A stretch of DNA of 64,000 nucleotides from Monodelphis domestica (GCF_027887165.1 NC_077234.1:193508947-193572946), one strand, 5' to 3'. Positions 51,961-63,140 are shown, counted from the first letter of the stretch. Notes: a model not told the origin generated them from the sequence alone. Numbers and translations are program-made.

Positions 51961-52119
51961 TCATGAAAAAATAAGGAATTGATACTAGGACAGAAGGTAA
52001 TGGTTTGATATGTCACTTAATTATTTATTAATTTTTGATTATTAAACTAAATATCATTTATAATTTAATATGTATTATTTATATGTATCAAACCCTAATC
52101 TTCTGTTTTAATATCAATT

Positions 52120-52240
52120 CTTTTTTTTTAAACCCTGACTTGCATAGGGTCATACAGATAGGAAGTGTCTGTGGTTAGATTTGAACCCAGGTCCTTCCAA
52201 CTCCAGGCCTGGCATTCTATCCATTGGACTACCTAGTTGC
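52120..52240 (-). mobile_element. tRNA-derived SINE, internally shortened
   Basis: T run, ccctgacttgcatagggtca, gttagatttgaacccaggtc, ccattggactacctagttgc. The usual 3' third is missing. Confidence 0.75.
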
Positions 52241-52407
52241 TATTAGACTAATGTATTTTTGAAAAATTTCAGTAGCAAAGGCACTAGCAAAGGGTTAGTG
52301 AGTTAGAAAAATTAGGTTCTATTCCAGATTTTGCCTTTAATTACTTGTGTGACCTTGGGCATTTCATTTAATGAGAGGACTCAACTAGATTAAGGAATTC
52401 TTAGGAC

Positions 52408-52570
52408 TTTTTTTTATCATGGATCCATTTGTCAGTCTGATGTCCCTTCTCAGACTAATGTTTTTAAATACACTAACAAAATAGATGAGATTACAAAAAA
52501 TACAAATTCTGTTAAAATACAGAACTTAGAATAGAGAGTTTTAATTTCCTGGACTCCGGGTTAAAGGGTT
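52408..52570. mobile_element. hAT-like MITE fragment
   Basis: tatcatggatccatttgtca, ccttctcagactaatgtttt, ttaaaatacagaactta, ctggactccgggttaaaggg, related to the elements at 22017 and 54232. Confidence 0.55.
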
Positions 52571-52744
52571 TCAAATATCTCTTCCTGCTCCCAGTTTCTG
52601 TGATTTGGTTGAAAACACATTCCTGGTTAATCCTAGGTGGGAAGTTTATTTAATTAGAATACGTCATGCTCTAAAGCAGTCGATTTAATCACAGCGTTCT
52701 AGTAGTGTGTGTGTGTGTGTGTGTGTGATGTTGGGGAAGACTAG

Positions 52745-53165
52745 AAGCTCTACTGGGAGGGATCACAGAGCCTTTCTCAGGGCTGCTCCCCTCCTTTGGT
52801 GCTCTCACCCGTGGCTCCCAGGAGCTGCCTTGGGCACAGCGGCCACATCCTCAGCAGGCGGGCTAAACCAGGTTGAGGGCGACTGACAGACCTTAAACCT
52901 GTTGGTGAGTTAGAGGAATGCCTACCTCAGACACGGGAACTCTTCCCCCAGCAAAGTGGGTGGATGAGAGCGATTGTTCCAATGGCCCGGAAGCCATTGC
53001 AGCAGGCTCTGGGGAATGCTTAGAGCTGGGTTACTCATCAGAGAAACCACATCCCAAGCCATCATCCGCCATCTTGACTTTTGTCTTGCCAGTAGACTTG
53101 GATGATTCTAGAAAAGAGAGCAAGGCTGATGGCTTTGTGGGACTCTGCCTCGCTTAAATCCAATT
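52745..53165 (+). repeat. Unnamed dispersed repeat, copy 2
   Basis: ctctcacccgtggctcccag, gggctaaaccaggttgaggg, aacctgttggtgagttagag, aaagtgggtggatgagagcg, atcttgacttttgtcttgcc, tctgcctcgcttaaatccaa. Best-preserved copy in the window; it carries a 79-codon open frame from 52918, which I treat as chance. Confidence 0.78.
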
Positions 53166-53188
53166 GATGCTCCAGTTAAAAATGATCA

Positions 53189-53321
53189 ATGACACATGTA
53201 AAGCCCAGTGGAATTGCATGTTGGCTATGGAAGGGGGGTGGGAGAAGGGGAGGGAAAGAACATGAATCATAACCATGGGAAAATTTTCTTAGTTAATCAA
53301 TAAAATTAAATTTTAAAAAAG
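53189..53321 (+). mobile_element. L1 3' terminal fragment, sense
   Basis: cacatgtaaagcccagtgga, gcatgttggctatggaaggg, ggggagggaaagaacatgaa, then an A-rich tail. It is the reverse of the 3' ends seen in the minus-strand L1 copies. The 7-bp target duplication atgatca lies at 53182-53188 and 53322-53328. Confidence 0.85.
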
Positions 53322-53377
53322 ATGATCACTTTCCTTTGGCCAGTTTTAAAGCAACTATTCTTAAAACTATGCAGTGG

Positions 53378-53602
53378 AGGGGGCACAGCTAGATGACTCA
53401 GTGGATTGAGAGCCAGGCATAGAGAGCAGAGGTCCTGGGTTCAAAGTTCAAATCTGGCCTCAGACACTTTCTAGCTGTGTGACCCTGGGCAAGTCACTTA
53501 ACCCCCATTGCCTAACCATTACTGCTCTTCTGCCTTGGAACCAATACACAGTATTGACTCGATAAGACACGATAAGAGTTTTTTTGTTTTTTAAGTAAAG
53601 CT
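53378..53602 (+). mobile_element. tRNA-derived marsupial SINE
   Basis: cagctagatgactcagtgga, ctgggttcaaagttcaaatc (a small internal duplication of the B box), tgaccctgggcaagtcactt. The 10-bp target duplication tatgcagtgg lies at 53368-53377 and 53603-53612. Confidence 0.94.
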
Positions 53603-54190
53603 TATGCAGTGGCTCCCAATTGCCTTTTGAATAAAAACTGACTCTGGGGTCTAAGATCTTCTATCAGTCATCATTTATTAAGTAACTACTATGTGCCAGA
53701 CCCTGTGCTAAATGCTAGGGATATAGAAGGAGGGAAAAAAAACAGTTGTTGCCTTCAAGGAGTTCACAATCTAACGAGGAAATCAGCAACAATTTACAAG
53801 CATGCTCTATACAATGACATGCAATTACATTCTATTAGAACCAGTCCAAGAAGAAGGACACTAGCATTGAGGGGGACCAGGAAAGACCTCATGTAGAAGC
53901 TGGGATTCTAATTGGGAGTCTACCATTTTGATCTTGGCTACCTCCACCAATTTACCTAAATAGCTTATCTCCCTCTATTGCAGTTGTTGCCTTGAGAAAC
54001 TTCACTGTCATTCCTGCAGGCCTTGCTGCTTCCTCCCTATGATGCTAGTTCTGACTACCTGGAATTCCTCCTCTCCCTCATGACCCACTAAATGATGGTC
54101 CCCCCATTCTTTAGACTTGCTCAATATTCATCTCTTCCATGGAATCTTCCTGAATTATCCCCAGGTGATGTCTATAACATGTTAGGTAGA
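53603..54190. mobile_element. L2-type LINE pieces in both orientations
   Basis: Sense L2 (gcagtggctcccaattgcct, ctaagatcttctatc), interrupted by an antisense L2 tail at about 53665-53925 (catcatttattaagtaacta, ttcaaggagttcacaatcta, gaagctgggattctaattgg), then sense L2 again (catctcttccatggaatctt). Confidence 0.6.
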
Positions 54191-54231
54191 TCTCAAGAGG
54201 CAATTCAGCAACCCAGAGGGCAAGTATGTGG

Positions 54232-54305
54232 CACAGCAGATATTAAAATACATTAATTAGAATACAAATTTTTAAATTCATGGACCCGAGGTTAAGAACC
54301 GCAGG
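54232..54305. mobile_element. hAT-like MITE end fragment
   Basis: attaaaatacattaattaga, attcatggacccgaggttaa, gaaccgc, the same terminal sequence as the elements at 22017 and 52408. Confidence 0.55.
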
Positions 54306-54349
54306 ATTAAATTATTTCTACGATCCCTTCCAGCTTCCAATTTCTGTGA

Positions 54350-54560
54350 TTTGTGACTTGGAGCCAAGAAGAACTCAGTTTAAATCTAATCTTAGATATT
54401 TACTAGTCATGTGACTCTGGGCGTCACTTAACCCTGTTTGCCTCAGTTTCCTCATTGGCAAAAAAATGAATTAGAGAAGAAAATGGCCAACCACTCTAGT
54501 ATCTTTGCCAAAAACTTCAAATGGGATCATAAATAGACATGACTAAACAACAAAAACTCT
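54350..54560 (+). mobile_element. RTE-tailed SINE
   Basis: cttggagccaagaagaactc, gtgactctgggcgtcactta, gcctcagtttcctcattggc, ccaaccactctagtatcttt, gatcataaatagacatgact. Confidence 0.82.
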
Positions 54561-54739
54561 CAAGGCAGTCATTTTTCCCTACACATTGTGTATTTCACTG
54601 CAATATTGCTCATTAGTCTCCTATTTCCACTGCAATCTCTCCAAGTCAGGTTCTCATCTTTTCTCCCCTAAACTATTGCAGTAGTCCTTTTCCTGCCTTC
54701 CTGCTAGCAGGCTTCTCCAAACTAGAAGGTGAAGCTGAG

Positions 54740-55150
54740 TGCTGGCAGGGACTTTAAATGGCCTCAAATTCAACCCCCTTATTTTATAGGGGAGGAAATG
54801 AAGGCTCATGGAAGTTGAGTGACTTGTTCAGCTTTTAAGTTTCCAAGGCAGAATTTGAAATGAGATCTTCTTGACTTTGAGGACAGGCCACTGTCTACTA
54901 TCTACTCTATTGTGATGGCCCAAGTAAATTTCTTAACACAACTCTCTAATCTGGGTAGCATGGTTAATGGGATGAACACTAACTTAGCTCTAATATTTAC
55001 TGGATTATTTACTAGCCGTGTGACCCTGGGCATATCCCTTGCCTTATGTGAGCCTCAGTTTCTTCATTTGTAAAAATGGAATAATAACACACTATTCACT
55101 TCACAATATTATTATGAGGAAAGTGCATTATCAATCTTGAAGTGATAGAG
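54740..55150. mobile_element. Two MIR-type SINEs, opposite orientation
   Basis: 54740-54910: ttatttttatagg-like blocks with ggaggaaatgaaggctcatg and gagtgacttgttcagc. 54940-55150: gccgtgtgaccctgggcata, cctcagtttcttcatttgta, ttattatgaggaaagtgcat. Confidence 0.6.
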
Positions 55151-55189
55151 AAGTTAATTATTATTAGTGTCACGTCACTTCTCTAGTAA

Positions 55190-56270
55190 AAACAAAACCC
55201 CAAACCTTCGGTGGTTTCCTATTGCCAATGAAGGATAACCTCCTGATCTTTTCATTCAAGGTCCTACAGACTGTGGCTCCAACCTGTGCCTTATTATTCC
55301 CACATTCCAGCCCAACGGGGCTATATTCCAGCCCTCCTTCTTGTCCTGCCCTCTCTTATCTCCATGCTGTTGCCTCTTCTCCATTCCTGGACGGACCTTT
55401 CCTGCTGACATCTACACTTTCCTTTTATTTTTTTTTTAATATTTTATTTGATCATTTCCAAGCATTATTCATTAAAGACAAAGATCATTTTCTTTTCCTT
55501 CCCTCCACCCCCCATAGCCGACGCGTAAGTCCACTGGGCATTAGATATTTTCTTGATTTGAACCCATTGCTTTGTTGATAGTATTTGCATTAGAGTGTTC
55601 ATTTAGAGTCTCTCCTCTGTCATGTCCCCTCAACCGCTGTATTCAGGCAGTTACTTTTCCTCGGTGTTTCCACTCCCATAGTTTATCCTTTGCTTATGAA
55701 TAGTGTATTTTTCTCCTAGATCCCTGCAAATTGTTCAGGGACATTACACCGCCCCTAATGGAGAAGTCCATTATGTTCCATTGTACCACAGTGTATCAGT
55801 CTCTGTGTACAATGTTCTCCTGGTTCTGCGCCTCTCGCTCTGCATCACTTCCTGGAGGTCGTTCCAGTCTCCATGGAATTCCTCCACTTTATTATTCCTT
55901 TTAGCACAATAATATTCCATCACCAACATATACCACAATTTGCTCAGCCATTCACCAATTGATGGGCATCCCCTCGTTTTCCAATTTTTGGCCACCACAA
56001 AGACTTCTGCTTTCCTTTTAGAACCACGTCAGGCACTATATTTTCTGTGAGCTCCCTTCCCATCTTCTCTACCCCAGCTGAAAGCCTTACCACCTTTGCT
56101 TGGCCCTTTCCTTTACACTTAGGTCATTTATCTTTGGGGACATATAACTTGGCTGAGAAGTTTTCACATGTCCATTCAGGCACTCTCCTCTCTGTGATCC
56201 ATGGACCCAACCCAGAAAATACGGGGTCTTCCCTCTAGGACAGCCCACGTTTTGTTTCCCACTCCCCTCG
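55190..56270 (+). mobile_element. L2-type LINE fragment split by an L1
   Basis: Left: ggtggtttcctattgccaat, ttcattcaaggtcctacaga, ctctcttatctccatgctgt. Right of the L1: ttttctgtgagctcccttcc and ttggccctttcctttacact. Confidence 0.5.
55438..56009 (-). mobile_element. 5'-truncated L1 3' end
   Basis: Antisense L1 tail to ccaatttttggccaccacaa. The 11-bp target duplication ctttcctttta lies at 55427-55437 and 56010-56020. Confidence 0.92.
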
Positions 56271-56279
56271 CAAGATTCA

Positions 56280-56870
56280 CCAAGCTCTAAGAAAAAGGGA
56301 GGCTGTTTATAGGTTGCAGAAACTAAATATGGGCTTTTATTAAAGCTGAGGAATAATTCTGAAGCCAGTCAATCAGCCTCCTTTCCTCAGAGATCTGCCT
56401 AGCCTCATCACTCATCTCCATGCTAGGTGTGGTACCCAGGAGAGTCACTGCCTCCTGGGTCTCTCAGCATCCAATGCCCACTGCAGTTCTCCATTATTTC
56501 CAGCAGGTGGCACTACTAGTCCTATTTTTTTCCCCCACCCAGAGAAAAAGCTGGTATTGTGAGCATCCCATGTCAATCCAGCTGCAGTGATTTATTTCAG
56601 AGTTCCCTTGACAAATTCCTTTGATTTGTCAGTATTGCAGCTCAAACACAGATGCTGTCAGTCCAAAGTCTGTTCCTTGGACACGGTTCCCATTGATCTC
56701 CGACCTCACACAGCAGTTTGAATGAAAGTAAAAGTTTAAGCTTTTACTTGGAAAATGAGGGAATTGGCCTAAAATCACCTCCCAGGACTAAGATTGGGCA
56801 GTTTTCATGGGTTAAACCCATCGGGTTAAAATAAAAATGTTTCTCTAACTTCTTTTGAAACTCACAGCAC
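56280..56870. other. Repeat-poor stretch with CTCF-like motif
   Basis: No SINE/LINE signature that I recognise, no coding frame of note. Contains the CTCF-like site listed separately. May be regulatory; function not known. Confidence 0.35.
56500..56513 (+). promoter_or_regulatory. CTCF-like binding motif
   Basis: CCAGCAGGTGGCAC fits the core CTCF consensus CCASYAGRKGGCRS at every position except the last. It lies in repeat-poor DNA between TGFBRAP1 and the expected neighbouring genes. Binding is inferred only. Confidence 0.4.
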
Positions 56871-57083
56871 GGGGCAGCAGGGTGGCTCTGTAGACAGAAA
56901 GCCAAGTGTAGAGATGACAGGTCCTGAGGCTCAAATCTGGCCTGAGAAACTTCCCAGCTGTGTGACCCTAGGCAAGTCACTTACCCACCATTGCCCAGCC
57001 CTTACTGCTCTTCTGCCTTGGAGCCAATATACAGTATTAATTCCAAATTGAAGGAAGGGTTTATTGAAAACAAACAAACAAAC
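56870..57083 (+). mobile_element. tRNA-derived marsupial SINE
   Basis: ggggcagcagggtggctctg, aggctcaaatctggcctgag, gtgaccctaggcaagtcact, then a (aaac)n tail. Flanking ctcacag at 56861-56867 and 57087-57093. Confidence 0.9.
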
Positions 57084-57094
57084 AAGCTCACAGT

Positions 57095-57600
57095 GTTCCT
57101 GTGCATCCACCCTTGGCATCCATCTGACACTCTACTCTCACTTGTAGTTCCAAGAAACTGTGGCATACACAGGGGCCACACCACCATAAAACGGGCTAAA
57201 TCTGGGTGTCCTGGGATATACGGGGAACTGAGAGGAAGGGACAGGTCTCAAACCCATCAGTAACTTAGAGGGATGTCTACCCACGCATGTGAACACTCCC
57301 CTGGTGGAATGGGCAGATGAGAACAATTAGCTCCAAGGGCCACGAAGGCGGCTGAAGTGGGCACTCTGGAGCACCGAGAGCTTGGTCAGACATGGAGGCC
57401 TCCAAGGCCATCTGCTGCATCCTGGGCCATCACTGATGGTCCTGACTTTTGTCTTACCCAGGGACTCCAGTGGCTTTGGAAGAGTGAAGCCGATGACTTT
57501 GTTCAGCTGTGCCTCACTTCGATCCAATTCCTGCACGAGTCAGGACATCATCCCATAATGGCATTGGTGCTCCTCTACCTCCAGTAGGAGAGGGGCTGAA
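57095..57600 (+). repeat. Unnamed dispersed repeat, copy 3
   Basis: ttccaagaaactgtggcata, cacaggggccacaccaccat, aacccatcagtaacttagag, aatgggcagatgagaacaat, ggtcctgacttttgtcttac, gatgactttgttcagctgtg, gtcaggacatcatccc. Confidence 0.78.
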
Positions 57601-57964
57601 TATTTTTTAGACATTCTGACTTGCTGATTACTCTGGTTTTCCTTTATCCCGAAAGGGTGAGTGATTGGGAATAGGAAGGACGTCTGTTAGGGGGAAAGGA
57701 GAGGAGAGGTAGGGACCAGTAGAAAGAGGCAGAAAACAGGGCTGAAATTTTTAGCTATGTATTTTTCAGCTCTAGTTTTTATTTTTTTTAATATCCCTGT
57801 TGCTAAATTCCTAGCATGTTTTTCTTGTTGGATATAAGGCTCAACTGGAAACAACATCTCTAGGAAACCAACTCACCTCATACTGTCCATACTGACACTT
57901 CACGAACCTCAAAGATATATATCCATGGTGATTAGGGGGCTAGCCCACCCTCAAAAAGATTAGG

Positions 57965-58300
57965 AAATCTCTGCCCTGGAAAGGAACTCTTAGGTCATCA
58001 AGGCAATTTCCTCTATCACTATGCCAGTGGCTTGCTATTGCCTCTAGGAAAAAGTATATATAATCTCCTTTGGTCAAGTTTTGAGTGCTCATCCCTAAAT
58101 TTTTGTTGTATTGATTTTGTATTTATCTAAGTGTGTCATCTCTCTCCAATAGATTGTAAACTCTTTGAGGACAGGTAATGTGTCAGGTTTGTCTTTGCAT
58201 TTTCACACCAACACAGGGCAGGACACTCCTCTTCTGCCTTGAAACGGATACTTAATATGGATTCTAAGACAGAAGGGAAGACTTAAAAAAAGAGAGAAAA
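57965..58300 (+). mobile_element. L2-type LINE tail followed by a SINE 3' fragment
   Basis: 57965-58200 has ccagtggcttgctattgcct, atagattgtaaactctttga and ggacaggtaa of L2. 58228-58295 has ctcttctgccttgaaacgga and attctaagacagaagggaag, the 3' third of the tRNA-type SINE. Confidence 0.6.
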
Positions 58301-58494
58301 GCAACAGGATAACCCATAGAAGGGGAGAAAAGAAGAGGGAGAATTTTTGAACTGTTGAGAGGCAGTTCGGTTCTGAATTCAGAAAAACCTCCAAAAAGTT
58401 CTTCTTGTGCCATATTGGTTGTAATACAGTGGGCGAGCCATGTAAGCCATCAGTACCCGAGGAATGGTGCCTTTCCTCTCGGTTTACCTTCCAT

Positions 58495-58606
58495 CTAATC
58501 TGAACACATCTCATAGGTACCTAGTTATTCACATGTTGTCTCCCCCATTATAATAGAAGTTCCCTGAGGGCAGGAAAGCTTTTGCCTTTCTTTGTGTCTC
58601 TAGCAT
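58495..58606 (+). mobile_element. L2-type LINE 3' end
   Basis: tattcacatgttgtctcccc, aagttccctgagggcaggaa, tttgtgtctctagcatttag. Confidence 0.7.
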
Positions 58607-58890
58607 TTAGTTGTTATAGTTCATTCTTTGTCTTCTAGGAAGACCGATGACATCATGGGATGATGTTTTCCCTTGCTCAAGAATTGGATAAAAGTGAGGC
58701 AGTTGTGCAACGTCATCAGAGTCACCAAAGTCCAGTGGTAAGACAAAATTCAAGATAACTGGTGATGGTCCAGGATGCAGTGGGAGACTCTGGCATCTTT
58801 GATGTTCAACCAAGCTCTAAGTGCTCCACAGCTGCTTTCTTGGCTATGGGAAGAAATTGTTCTCATCCACCCATTCCACCAGGGGAAGAC
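58607..58890 (-). repeat. Unnamed dispersed repeat, copy 4 (antisense)
   Basis: The reverse complement gives the same blocks as the other copies: tgggtggatgagaacaattt, atcttgaattttgtcttacc, ggactttggtgactctgatg, catcatcccatgatgtcatc. Shorter at its 5' end. Confidence 0.75.
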
Positions 58891-59121
58891 TTAACAAATA
58901 TTTGTTGACTGACTAAGAGGCAAAGGCCTAAAAGTATTATTGGCAAAGCACTGTAAATCAGCATTGGTAGAGACTAATGAGTTTTTGAACACAGGTCTTA
59001 GGTCCTGATGAAGTCACACCTCTAGATAACAAAGAATTGAATGGAGATAGGATGGCCAAGGAAGGGGCATTAGAGCAACAAGATCCTCTAAAGATGGTGA
59101 GAGCATTGGAAAAGGGAGGAC

Positions 59122-59592
59122 ATTTTTTTTTGAAAATTTTATTTAGTTAATTTAGAACATTATTCCTTGGTTACAAGAATCATATTCTTTCTCTCCCTCC
59201 CCTCCCCCCAACCTTCCCATACATAGCAGACGGGCAATTCCACTGGGTCTTACATGTGTCCTTGATCAAAACCTATTTCCATGTTGTTGGTGTTTGCACT
59301 AGGATGTTCATTTAGAGTCTATGTCCCCAGTCATATCCCCATTGACCCATGTGATCAAGTAATTGTTTTTCTTCAGTGTTTCTGCTCCCACAGTTCTTTC
59401 TCAGGATGTGGATAGTGTTTTCTCATAAGTCCCTCTGAATTGTCCTGGGTCACTGCATTGCTGCTAGTAGAGAAGTTCATTACATTCGATTGTACCACAA
59501 TGTATCAGTCTCTGTGTACAATGTTCTCCTGGTTCTGCTCCTCTCACTCTGCATCACTTCCTGGAAGTTGTTCCAGTTCACATGGAATTCCT
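59122..59592 (-). mobile_element. 5'-truncated L1 3' end
   Basis: Antisense L1 tail, about 470 bp, from tgaaaattttatttagttaa to ccagttcacatggaattcct. The target duplication aagggagga lies at 59112-59120 and 59593-59601. Confidence 0.9.
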
Positions 59593-59929
59593 AAGGGAGG
59601 AAATTTTTAAGAGTTGACACTGAGCCAAAGATACAACTTGGGTCATTCTCTCCCTGGTATTTATTAGATGGTTTTTATTAGATTTATTAGATTATATTCC
59701 TAATATAATATTAGGTAGAGGCAAGTTCTTTCTTTCTCACTTCTAGGGGATCTCAGACACTCTTCCACAGATAACCTTCCTTCAAGATGAAAGCACTTTA
59801 ATGATATCATAGTATTTAGAGCTAAGAGAGGCCTTAGATAGCCTAAAGTTGACTGGATATTCTCAGGATTTGTTTCATATTTGTCTTTGTATTCTCCCAG
59901 GGCTCTTGTGTAAAATGCCAGGAACATAT

Positions 59930-60780
59930 TTTCTTCAATTGTTTTTTAGACATGTCCAACTCTTTGTGACCTCATTTGGGGTTTTCTTGGCAAAAATACT
60001 GGAAAGATTCACCATTTTCTTCTTCAGCTTATTTAATAGATGAGAAACTGAGGCTAACAAGGTAGAGCGACTTGCCCAGGGTGGCACAGTAGCTTTAATC
60101 CGTTTATATTCATTGTTTTATGCCTTTTTAGAGCTGTATATTCTCTACAAAGTAATCCTATTAGACACACTATTATGATGGTAGGTATAACCATAGATTT
60201 AGTAGTTAAGACAAAATCTCAATGGTTAATTGAATAATTGTGCATGAGAGTCATTCATCAATAAACATATTGTGAGTAAACTAACAAGAAAATCCCCTGA
60301 AGATATCCTTGCCAAGGGGAGTTTGTGTTTGACTTTGGCTTCCTGGAATGTGTCCAGACATGTCCAAAGCTGGGAATTTATGACATCTCAGCTACAGCAT
60401 AATCTTGGCTATTACCATAATAGGAACAGAGGCTATGTAATCTGCCCCCCTTAAGACGATAAAGAAAAACTTTACCTTTTTGAAGGGGATCTTCTAGAAG
60501 ATGAAATTATGGGAGAAAGATATAGTTGGCCAACTCCTTTCCCCCTTTTTGCTGGGAATTTGTGTAATCTTTCTCTTCCATAAAGTATAAATACTTGTCA
60601 GTTCTGTGTCTCTGCTCCTGACTTTGATTTATAATATCCAACAATAAATCAGTATTGGCTCAGAAGACTGTTTCCCAATATTTTTCTTTTATAACACCTA
60701 GCGTCTGAAACCAGATTTGAACTTGGGAAGACACGACTTTCTGACTCCAAGCTTGGCATTCTATGCCACCTCATTGCTCC
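59930..60780 (-). mobile_element. RTE-tailed SINE split by a solo LTR
   Basis: Left part ttgttttttagacatgtcca, ggggttttcttggcaaaaat, gatgagaaactgaggctaac, gcccagggtggcacagtag. Right part ctagcgtctgaaaccagatt, tgaacttgggaagacacgac, cattctatgccacctcattg. Confidence 0.8.
60100..60705 (+). mobile_element. Solo LTR of an endogenous retrovirus, third family
   Basis: About 600 bp inside the RTE-tailed SINE. It shows LTR layout: an aaagtataaatacttg TATA region (near 60584), ctgtgtctctgctcctgact, ccaacaataaatcagtattg (AATAAA near 60643) and a short U5 ending near ttttataaca. No internal region remains. The left border is approximate. Younger than its host SINE. Confidence 0.6.
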
Positions 60781-60789
60781 AGCCTAGAA

Positions 60790-61260
60790 CCCAGTAAACC
60801 TTTAATATTCTTTGTTTGAGCATAGCTGAGCTGAGAAGGGAGGGGGAGTTCCACTGAGGCAAATTTTTTAAGCTTCAATGTAATTACTTAATAATTAGTT
60901 ATCTCAAAAGCAGAGTCCACAACCTCAAGAGATTGGGGAGGAGGGTAAGGACAAAGCTCATCTGCTCGCCAGGAATGTTCTATTTGTATAGAGTTGCACT
61001 AGGAGTGTCTGTTCCTATGTTAAACTTCTGGGACACTATAGTCCTCACTCTTACCTCTACAAAGCATCCTGCCAGATTGAGGGACCTACTCTGCTGTGGG
61101 AATTGTACTTCTCCCAGAAGTCTAACTTGCTGGCTACAAGTCACTTGGGTACTGGAAATATTAAAACATATTGTTCCTACATTTCTGTTTATGAGGGAGT
61201 GAGGAAAGGATGGAGATGGAGAGAAATGAAAACAGGAATATTTTCTTAGCTTCCCTCTTT
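60790..61260. other. No recognised repeat or gene
   Basis: Contains aatgtaattacttaataatt, an AT-rich stretch with homeodomain-type cores near 60880-60905. Nothing else stands out. Confidence 0.3.
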
Positions 61261-61268
61261 ACTTTTTT

Positions 61269-61468
61269 TCTTTAAACTCTGAACTTCCTTCTTAGAATCA
61301 ATAGTGTATATTGGTTCCAAGGCAGAAGAGCATCAAGGGCTAGGAAATGGGGGTGAAGTGACTTGCCCAGGATCACACAGCTAGGAAGTATCTAATTCAA
61401 ATTTGAACCCAGGACCTCCCATATGAAGGTCTGGTTTTCAATCCACTGAGTCACCTAGCTTCCCCCTG
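61269..61468 (-). mobile_element. tRNA-derived marsupial SINE
   Basis: gtgtatattggttccaaggc, ggtgaagtgacttgcccagg, aatttgaacccaggacctcc, gagtcacctagcttccccc. The long target duplication ccctctttactttttt lies at 61253-61268 and 61469-61484. Confidence 0.93.
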
Positions 61469-61489
61469 CCCTCTTTACTTTTTTAAAAT

Positions 61490-62790
61490 GTCTATTGGTT
61501 TGCTTTTTGGGCACTGACCTCAGTGATGAAGGACTAAGTCTTTTTTCATTGTTCAATGGAGTTTTGTTTTGTTTTTCAAGTATTTTACCTCAGCAAAATG
61601 CCACAGCAAGGAGCATGGCATGGAGGTGTCCAAGAGACTAAGAAGATGAGAAAGGAACGCAACGAAAGGAGAATAAGCAAACAACACATCCTTAGTAATA
61701 ATTGCTCAAGCTAGCTTTTGAAAAGATTTGAAAATGAAAAATGAAAATACCCATAAGCATCTATTAGACTTTTTTTTTCTTCAGTGATAAATATTAGAGG
61801 AAGAACAAAGAGGAAGAGTGTCAGTCCATGTACCGACAGTAAGGGGCAGTTTGGGAGTCAGAACAGAACACTCAGAACTGCATGCCTAGCTTCTTGCTTA
61901 GTTGTGCTCAAAGGGTCTGACACGATTGGCCAAAGCTCCTTCAAGAAAGAATCCTGGCAGTGGGACCATCGCCTGCCCATCGGTTTGGAAAACAGAATGT
62001 AAGATTCCCAGGCACATCTGAAGTACTGTTCATACAGATAACTTAGTTCTTCCTGTTCCTAACAGGCTAATTAGGGAAAATCTCGCTGTGCCCTGGCCAC
62101 AGCTGGCTCATTCTGAATGACTGGCATCATCTGGCATCCCTGTTGTTCTCGGGAACATCGTGTTCTCTTCCATCCTGCAAAGGGAAGAGGTAGGAGGGCA
62201 GGAAGAAAGAGGGATTGCTCAGCTGAAGCAATTATTGATATTGGTAAGCATGCAATGTGGCCCTTTTTCTTCAGGACCAGCTTTTCTAAAGAAAATCCAA
62301 TCTATTTTCAGGTTACAGGTTTTCTTCTGGCCTTCGCTGGTAGGAGAGGCATGGGTTGGAGGTTCCCCCAGTGTGGAGAGGAAGTGCCGGAGAACTCCCA
62401 GTATTTTGTTTCATTAGAGCTGAGGGACCTGGTACCCAGAGAGTGGCTTATCCAAGGTTACACAGGGATAATAAGTGATGCAGTTGACATCTGCTCCCAG
62501 GTTCTCTGACTTGAACTCTTTCCACTCCATCACTGCATTGCCACTGTGGCAAATGCACAGAAATTCAGTCTATATCGAACAGAATCACAAAATCTGAGAA
62601 TTTGAAGGATTCTGCACAGACAACCATTTCATTTAATCCATGCACAAAAGGAGTCCTCTCTGTATGGCACCTGAGAAATGCTGTCATTTCCTGGTGAACT
62701 GGGGGAAACGGCACAGGAAGGATTTATTTAGTGACTACTGTATGCCAGGTGCTATTCAGAGTACTATGCAAATGTGTCATTTGACCGAAA
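61490..62790. other. No gene recognised; mostly unique sequence
   Basis: I see no clear repeat from 61490 to 62400. A MIR-like stretch near 62400-62510 (agctgagggacctggtaccc, ccaaggttacacagggataa) and an L2-like tail near 62720-62760 (tttagtgactactgtatgcc). Open frames here have no domain or splice support. Confidence 0.4.
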
Positions 62791-62799
62791 CCACAGGAA

Positions 62800-63140
62800 G
62801 TAGGTGGTAGTATGAGCTCCACTTTATGGTTGAGGAAGCTGAGGCAGATGAAGCAAAAGTGGTCACACAGCTAGTAAATGTTTGAGACTAGATTTGAGCT
62901 TAGATCTTCCCTTCTCCAGGCTCAGTGCTCTCTCCATTGTGCTACCTGGACTGCCCGATATTAGTTTCATAGAATCAGTTTTGGATCTGAAAGAGATCTT
63001 AGAGGCCATATAGCCATTCTTCTGTCTGTGTAGGTGAGGAAACTATGAACCAACTTGCCCAAAGTCATACATGCCAGTAAATGGAAAATCCGGATTTAAA
63101 CCTAGATCCTCTGACTCCAAGTTCAGGACTTTCCCACTAT
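62800..63140 (-). mobile_element. Two MIR-type SINEs in tandem, antisense
   Basis: First: gaggaagctgaggcagatga, ggtcacacagctagtaaatg, ctctccattgtgctacctgg. Second: taggtgaggaaactatgaac, gcccaaagtcatacatgcca, ctgactccaagttcaggact. Confidence 0.7.

Noticed and set aside
52918-53157. 79-codon frame in an unnamed repeat, with similar peptides in other copies
   Set aside because: The similarity follows from the shared repeat DNA; the other copies do not keep the frame.
62117-62509. 130-codon plus-strand frame
   Set aside because: No family resemblance, and its end overlaps a MIR-like stretch.
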